This document shows, in pieces, positions 60,176 through 64,000 of a stretch of DNA of 64,000 bases. The translations under genes were made by a program, and so were the position numbers. This DNA comes from an uncultured Muribaculaceae bacterium (GTDB lineage: Bacteria; Bacteroidota; Bacteroidia; Bacteroidales; Muribaculaceae). The notes below the pieces were generated by a model. It was not told the DNA's origin. It saw only the letters and a program-made list of their open reading frames with translations, and ran no database searches. Where the stretch lies: the NCBI GenBank assembly GCA_910586565.1, contig CAJUIT010000011.1, forward strand, positions 1 through 64,000. Reading direction: 5' to 3'. The number at the start of each line of letters is the position of its first letter. Position 1 is the stretch's first letter.

Positions 60176-60292
60176 GGTGTCATAACGGCTCGTCCGGGTC
60201 GTCGCTTGCGGGATTCGGTTTCGGTCACGTACTTCAGTACGCTCCCATCAGCCTCACCCGCAAGCTCCTACCGGCCAAACCATTCTGACAGC
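60176..60292. repeat. 117-bp imperfect palindrome between the GH92 and GH130 genes
   Basis: The two halves mirror each other around 60234-60235. Clear paired parts are TGTCA/TGACA at the ends, GCTTGCGGG (60204-60212) with CCCGCAAGC (60257-60265), and CGTACT/AGTACG at the tip. Many mismatches are C/T changes that would be G-U pairs in RNA, so an RNA structure is plausible. It is not a simple terminator; the next gene starts 98 nt later. Confidence 0.65.
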
Positions 60293-60390
60293 CCCCTCAC
60301 CATCCGGATAAAAGTCAGGAGATAAGTTGAAATCTCACGATTTCAAACACCTCCATCAAGTTTTCCAACCCAACAAAAACGTTCAACAAA

Positions 60391-61530
60391 ATGAAGCAAA
60401 ACACGATTCTTAATATATTTGCGGGTGCATGCGCGGCTATGGCGCTTGCATCGTGCGGCAACAAGAGCGGCGACACCGACAACTGGGCGTGGCTCGATTT
60501 TGAGCGCGCATCGGATGTGCCGGTGCTTGCTCCCGATTCAACCGTTCGTTTCCTCTGCCCGATGGCGCAGGATTCTGTGGCATGGATGGAGAGCGATGTT
60601 TTCAACCCTGCCGCCACAGTGAAAGGTGATTCGGTTGTGGTGCTGTTCCGTGCCGAGGATAACTCGGCCACCGGCATCGGCAGCCGCACCTCGCGCATCG
60701 GCTACGCCACATCGGCCGACGGCGTGAACTTCACATTCGACCGCACCCCCGTGCTCTTCCCCGCCGACGACAGCCAGAAAGAACTCGAATGGCCCGGCGG
60801 TTGTGAGGACCCCCGCGTTGCCATGACCGACGACGGCACCTACGTGATGCTCTACACTCAGTGGAACCGCAAAATGCCCCGTCTGGCCGTTGCCACCTCA
60901 ACCGACCTCAAGACTTGGGAGAAGCATGGCCCTGCTTTCGCAAAAGCCTACGAGGGACGTTTTGCCGATGATTTCTCGAAATCGGCTTCGATTGTGACAC
61001 GTCTCGACGGCGACCACCAGGTAATCGCTAAAATCAAAGGGAAATATTGGATGTACTGGGGTGAGAAGTTTGTGAACGTGGCAACCTCCGACAACCTCGT
61101 TGACTGGACCCCCATGCTCGACGAGAACGGCGAGCTGCTGAAAGTTATCGAGCCCCGCGACGGCAAGTTCGACAGCGAGCTCACCGAGTGCGGTCCCCCC
61201 GCGGTGTTGACCGACAAGGGCATTCTGCTGCTCTATAACGGCAAAAATGCCGGTGGCGACAACCGCGACCCGCGCTACACTGCCAACACCTATTGCGGCG
61301 GGCAGGCTCTGTTCGATGCCAAGGATCCCGCGCGCCTCATCACTCAGCTCGACGAACCGTTCTTCATTCCCGAGGCCGATTTTGAAAAGAGCGGCCAATA
61401 TCCCGCAGGCACCGTGTTTATCGAGGGTCTGGCCTACCACAAAGGGAAATGGTTCCTCTACTACGGGTGCGCCGATTCACGCGTTGGAGTGGCCGTGCGC
61501 CGGGCTTCAACTAATGGTTCTAAAAACTAA
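60391..61530 (+). CDS. GH130 lipoprotein, probable beta-mannosidase
   Basis: A lipobox (MALASC) is followed by a five-bladed propeller of GH130: FNPAATVKGDSVVVLFRAED, SRIGYATSADG, the GGCEDPR motif, and FIEGLAYHKGKWFLYYGCADSRVGVAV at the end. GH130 holds cytoplasmic mannoside phosphorylases and secreted beta-1,2-mannosidases; lipid anchoring points to hydrolysis. A beta-mannoside target agrees with the GH2 genes. Length 379 is normal. Confidence 0.88.
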   Translation: MKQNTILNIFAGACAAMALASCGNKSGDTDNWAWLDFERASDVPVLAPDSTVRFLCPMAQDSVAWMESDVFNPAATVKGDSVVVLFRAEDNSATGIGSRTSRIGYATSADGVNFTFDRTPVLFPADDSQKELEWPGGCEDPRVAMTDDGTYVMLYTQWNRKMPRLAVATSTDLKTWEKHGPAFAKAYEGRFADDFSKSASIVTRLDGDHQVIAKIKGKYWMYWGEKFVNVATSDNLVDWTPMLDENGELLKVIEPRDGKFDSELTECGPPAVLTDKGILLLYNGKNAGGDNRDPRYTANTYCGGQALFDAKDPARLITQLDEPFFIPEADFEKSGQYPAGTVFIEGLAYHKGKWFLYYGCADSRVGVAVRRASTNGSKN

Positions 61531-61544
61531 AAAAATCACCGCTT

Positions 61545-61735
61545 TTTAGAAACTGTTTAAATTTATTTTCGGAGAATTTTGAGATGTATTTTCGAGATGT
61601 TTCAGCAAGTTGAAGAAGGAGCGATGCGGGCATCGTGACTGATGAAACTTGGCTGAAACAGCCGGAAAGACATCCAAAATTCCTGAAAAACAGAGCATGA
61701 TATTTATGTTGGAATAAATTTAAACAGTTTTTTAG
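61545..61735. mobile_element. 181-bp MITE-like element with TTTAG direct repeats
   Basis: Perfect 17-bp terminal inverted repeats (AAACTGTTTAAATTTAT at 61550-61566 and its complement at 61714-61730) enclose a unit whose inner parts also pair imperfectly, ending in a central CGATGC-GG-GCATCG hairpin. The 5-bp sequence TTTAG directly flanks both ends (61545-61549 and 61731-61735), as expected for a target-site duplication. No transposase is encoded, so it would depend on one elsewhere. It lies between the GH130 and SGNH genes. Confidence 0.8.
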
Positions 61736-61790
61736 TCGCATGGAGGTTTTCTTTCGTCATAATAGATAGAAACTTTCAACTACTACCGAT

Positions 61791-63173
61791 ATGAAAAAAC
61801 TTGTGTTATCGATTGTGGGCGCCGCTCTGTGCGCCACTTCGGCTGTTTCCGCTCAGGAAATCAAGCCTTTCAAGGAAGGTGAACGCGCCGTGTTCCTCGG
61901 CAACAGCATCACCGACGGAGGTCATTACCACTCCTACATCTGGCTCTACTACATGACCCGCTTCCCCTACATGCCCATCACCGTTGTCAATGCCGGTATC
62001 GGCGGCGACACTGCCTACGACATGAACAAGCGTCTCGACAACGATGTGTTCAGCCACAACCCCACTTCGCTGATGGTTACCTTCGGCATGAACGACTCGG
62101 GCTACTTCGAATATAACGGCGACAATGCCAAGGAATTCGGCGAGCAGAAATATCAGGAGAGCATCTCCAACTACCGCAACATGGAGAAGCGTTTCAAGGA
62201 ACTCCCCGACACCCGCATCGTGATGGTGGGCACATCCCCCTACGATGAAGGAGCTCAGATTCCCAACGATAACTTCCACGGCAAAAACGCCACCATCGAG
62301 CGCATCATCGCCTATCAGATTAACTCGGCCAAGGAAAACGGCTGGGAATATGTCGACTGGAACGCTCCCATGATGGAAATCAACCGCAAGGGTCAGGCAA
62401 CCGATCCCTCGTTCACACTCTGCGGCACCGACCGCATCCACCCCGACAACCACGGTCACATGGTGATGGCCTACCTGTTCCTCAAGGCTCAGGGCATGGC
62501 CGGCAAATGTGTTGCCGATGTCGACATCAACGCCAAGTCGATGAAGGTGGTGAAGGAGGAGAACTGCAAAATCTCCGACCTCAAGAAAGTGGGCCGCGAC
62601 ATCCGCTTCAAATATCTGGCCGAGGCACTCCCTTATCCTATGGATACCATCGCCCGTGGCTGGAACATGAGCCACCCCCAGTCGGAAGCCAAGAACTGCG
62701 TTCCCTTCGTTGAGGAGATGAACCAGGAGGTTATCAAGGTGACCGGTCTCAGCGGCAAATACAAAATGCTCATCGACGGTGAGGAGATTGGCGTTTGGAG
62801 CGCCGATGAATTTGCCAAAGGTGTGAACATCGCCGAAATCTCGCTCACTCCCCAGTATCAGCAGGCTCTTGCCATCATGCGCATCAACGAGCGTCGTTGG
62901 GAAATCGAGCGTCAGTTCCGCGAATATGCATGGTGCCAGCACGGCTTCTTCCAGCAGGAAGGTCTGCTCAACGCCAACAACCGCAAGGCTATCGAGGTTC
63001 TCGATGCCAACGTTGACAAAAACGGCTGGCTCAAAGGTCGTCGCGACCGCTACGCCGAGATGATGCACGAGCCCGTTCGCGATGCCATGAAGGATGAGAT
63101 GAAAGTGCTCGTCGACAAAATCTACGAAATCAACAAGCCTGTGGTGCGCGAGTTTGAACTTCGCAAAATGTAA
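61791..63173 (+). CDS. SGNH/GDSL-family hydrolase, probable carbohydrate esterase
   Basis: A signal peptide (21 residues) precedes an SGNH domain with all blocks: FLGNSITDGG with Ser39, NAGIGGDT, FGMNDSG, and DRIHP with Asp214 and His217. The second half (about residues 240-460) is a helical region of unknown role. SGNH enzymes in glycan loci usually remove acetyl or other ester groups. At 460 residues it is longer than single-domain members. A terminator follows. Confidence 0.88.
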   Translation: MKKLVLSIVGAALCATSAVSAQEIKPFKEGERAVFLGNSITDGGHYHSYIWLYYMTRFPYMPITVVNAGIGGDTAYDMNKRLDNDVFSHNPTSLMVTFGMNDSGYFEYNGDNAKEFGEQKYQESISNYRNMEKRFKELPDTRIVMVGTSPYDEGAQIPNDNFHGKNATIERIIAYQINSAKENGWEYVDWNAPMMEINRKGQATDPSFTLCGTDRIHPDNHGHMVMAYLFLKAQGMAGKCVADVDINAKSMKVVKEENCKISDLKKVGRDIRFKYLAEALPYPMDTIARGWNMSHPQSEAKNCVPFVEEMNQEVIKVTGLSGKYKMLIDGEEIGVWSADEFAKGVNIAEISLTPQYQQALAIMRINERRWEIERQFREYAWCQHGFFQQEGLLNANNRKAIEVLDANVDKNGWLKGRRDRYAEMMHEPVRDAMKDEMKVLVDKIYEINKPVVREFELRKM

Positions 63174-63203
63174 TAGGCAACCGTTCGCCACAACATAAAA
63201 AAT

Positions 63204-63251
63204 GCCTACCTTTGTGCCCGGTTTTCACGGAGCATGAAGGTAGGCTTTTTT
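63204..63251 (+). terminator. Intrinsic terminator after the SGNH gene
   Basis: Arms GCCTACCTT (63204-63212) and AAGGTAGGC (63237-63245) are followed by TTTTTT. The left arm overlaps a promoter-like motif for the next gene. Confidence 0.85.
63207..63214 (+). promoter_or_regulatory. Candidate -7 element inside the terminator
   Basis: TACCTTTG fits TAnnTTTG and would start transcription about 90 nt before the EamA-type gene, within the terminator loop. Confidence 0.35.
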
Positions 63252-63307
63252 GTGCCTTACTTCAAGCCCGAAATAAATAAACACACAGGTATAACACAGG
63301 TATAATT

Positions 63308-64000
63308 ATGGGTGATTTCAAAGCCAAAGGGCATCTGGCCATGCTGGGTGCCAATGCCATGTGGGGACTGATGTCGCCGGTGGCCAAACTGGTGATGGCC
63401 GCAGGGATTGTGTCGCCGCTGCTGATGACAGATTTCCGCATCTACGGGGCGGCGTTGCTGTTTTGGGTGGCATCGCTGTTCTCACGCCGCGAGCATGTGC
63501 CGCTACGCGACCTCCTGCTGCTTGCCGGGGCTGCAATGTTGGGTATTCTCTGCAACCAGGGTTGTTTTATTTTCGGAGTGGGGTTCACCTCGCCGGGTGA
63601 GGCCTCAATCATCACCACCACCATGCCTATGTGGGTGATGGTGCTGGCGTGGCTGATTCTCAAGGAGCCGATAACGCTGAAAAAAGTTGGTGGCATTCTT
63701 CTCGGGGCTTCGGGGGCGTTGATGCTCGTGCTCAACGGCGCTGCCGCAGGGGGGATGAAGGGTGACAACCCTGTGTTGGGCGACCTTCTGGTGCTCACGG
63801 CCCAGTTGAGCTATGCGTTCTATCTCACGCTTTACAAAAATTTCATCCGTCGCTATTCGCTTGTTACGCTGATGAAATGGATGTTTCTTTTCGCAGCCAT
63901 AGCGCTCACCCCCTTCTCAATCCCAACCATAATCGCAACCGATTGGAACGCTCTCACCCACATGCACTATGCGGGGATTCTATATGTTGTGGGGTGCGGT
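63308..64000 (+). CDS. EamA/DMT-family transporter, cut by the window end
   Basis: The ATG at 63308 opens a frame that runs without a stop for 231 codons to the window edge. The product begins MGDFKAKGHLAMLGANAMWG and has regular hydrophobic helices, with the GEASIITTTMPMWVMVLAWLILKEP segment typical of the EamA repeat of drug/metabolite transporters in the inner membrane. The substrate is unknown. About one quarter of the protein should lie beyond the window. Confidence 0.88.
   Translation, partial: MGDFKAKGHLAMLGANAMWGLMSPVAKLVMAAGIVSPLLMTDFRIYGAALLFWVASLFSRREHVPLRDLLLLAGAAMLGILCNQGCFIFGVGFTSPGEASIITTTMPMWVMVLAWLILKEPITLKKVGGILLGASGALMLVLNGAAAGGMKGDNPVLGDLLVLTAQLSYAFYLTLYKNFIRRYSLVTLMKWMFLFAAIALTPFSIPTIIATDWNALTHMHYAGILYVVGCG

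Noticed and set aside
61806..63191. 461-codon open frame on the minus strand across the SGNH gene
   Set aside because: The SGNH gene has all catalytic blocks on the plus strand; the reverse frame has a repetitive composition and no motif.

Overview
The window reads as a chromosome segment of a gut Bacteroidales, most likely Muribaculaceae-like. The support is paired SusC/SusD outer-membrane genes, many glycoside hydrolases of Bacteroidetes families, Bacteroidetes-type -7 promoter motifs (TAnnTTTG), a frdC-frdA-frdB operon, DUF families almost confined to this phylum (DUF4292, DUF4961, DUF5004, DUF6377) and fairly high-GC coding sequence. The genus is inference; no rRNA is present.

Layout. 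1-4.3 kb: end of a tRNA-Asn gene and the fumarate reductase/succinate dehydrogenase operon, whose cytochrome b subunit carries an unusual Cys-rich tail. 4.3-6.7 kb: two small lipoproteins, a SUI1/YciH-like protein and a YrdC/Sua5-type protein. 6.8-17 kb: a GH127-type glycosidase, then a minus-strand housekeeping block (flippase, EnvC-like murein hydrolase activator, DUF4292 lipoprotein, TPR protein, dUTPase, GluQRS, META-domain lipoprotein). 17-22.7 kb: a DUF6377 membrane regulator, two tandem paralogous lipoproteins and an ECF sigma factor followed by a 67-residue protein. 22.7-36.3 kb: GH38-like, GH92, two GH2 and GH78. 36.4-49.3 kb: one co-directional run SusD - DUF5004 - DUF4961 - SusC - SusD - SusC - DUF5005-like lipoprotein, closed by a strong terminator. 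49.3-53.5 kb: a minus-strand islet with a gingipain-type C25 peptidase (strikingly AT-rich) and an LRR protein. 53.5-63.2 kb: a second DUF5005-like protein, two more GH92, a GH130 lipoprotein and an SGNH hydrolase. The right edge cuts an EamA-type transporter.

How it works together. From 21.8 to 63.2 kb the genes look like one large polysaccharide utilisation region aimed at a mannose-rich glycan: alpha-mannosidases (three GH92 and a divergent GH38-like protein), GH2 and GH130 enzymes for beta-linked mannose or glucosamine, a rhamnosidase and an esterase, with two SusC/D import systems. One GH92 has Gln where the family has its catalytic acid Glu, the change reported for enzymes that cut mannosyl-phosphate linkages, so a phosphomannan such as a yeast cell-wall glycan is a plausible substrate. 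No endo-mannanase or endo-glycosidase is visible here.

Intergenic DNA is unusually structured: a modular repeat family recurs in at least four gaps (with a fifth partial copy), a 181-bp MITE-like element lies before the SGNH gene, and a 117-bp imperfect palindrome lies before the GH130 gene.
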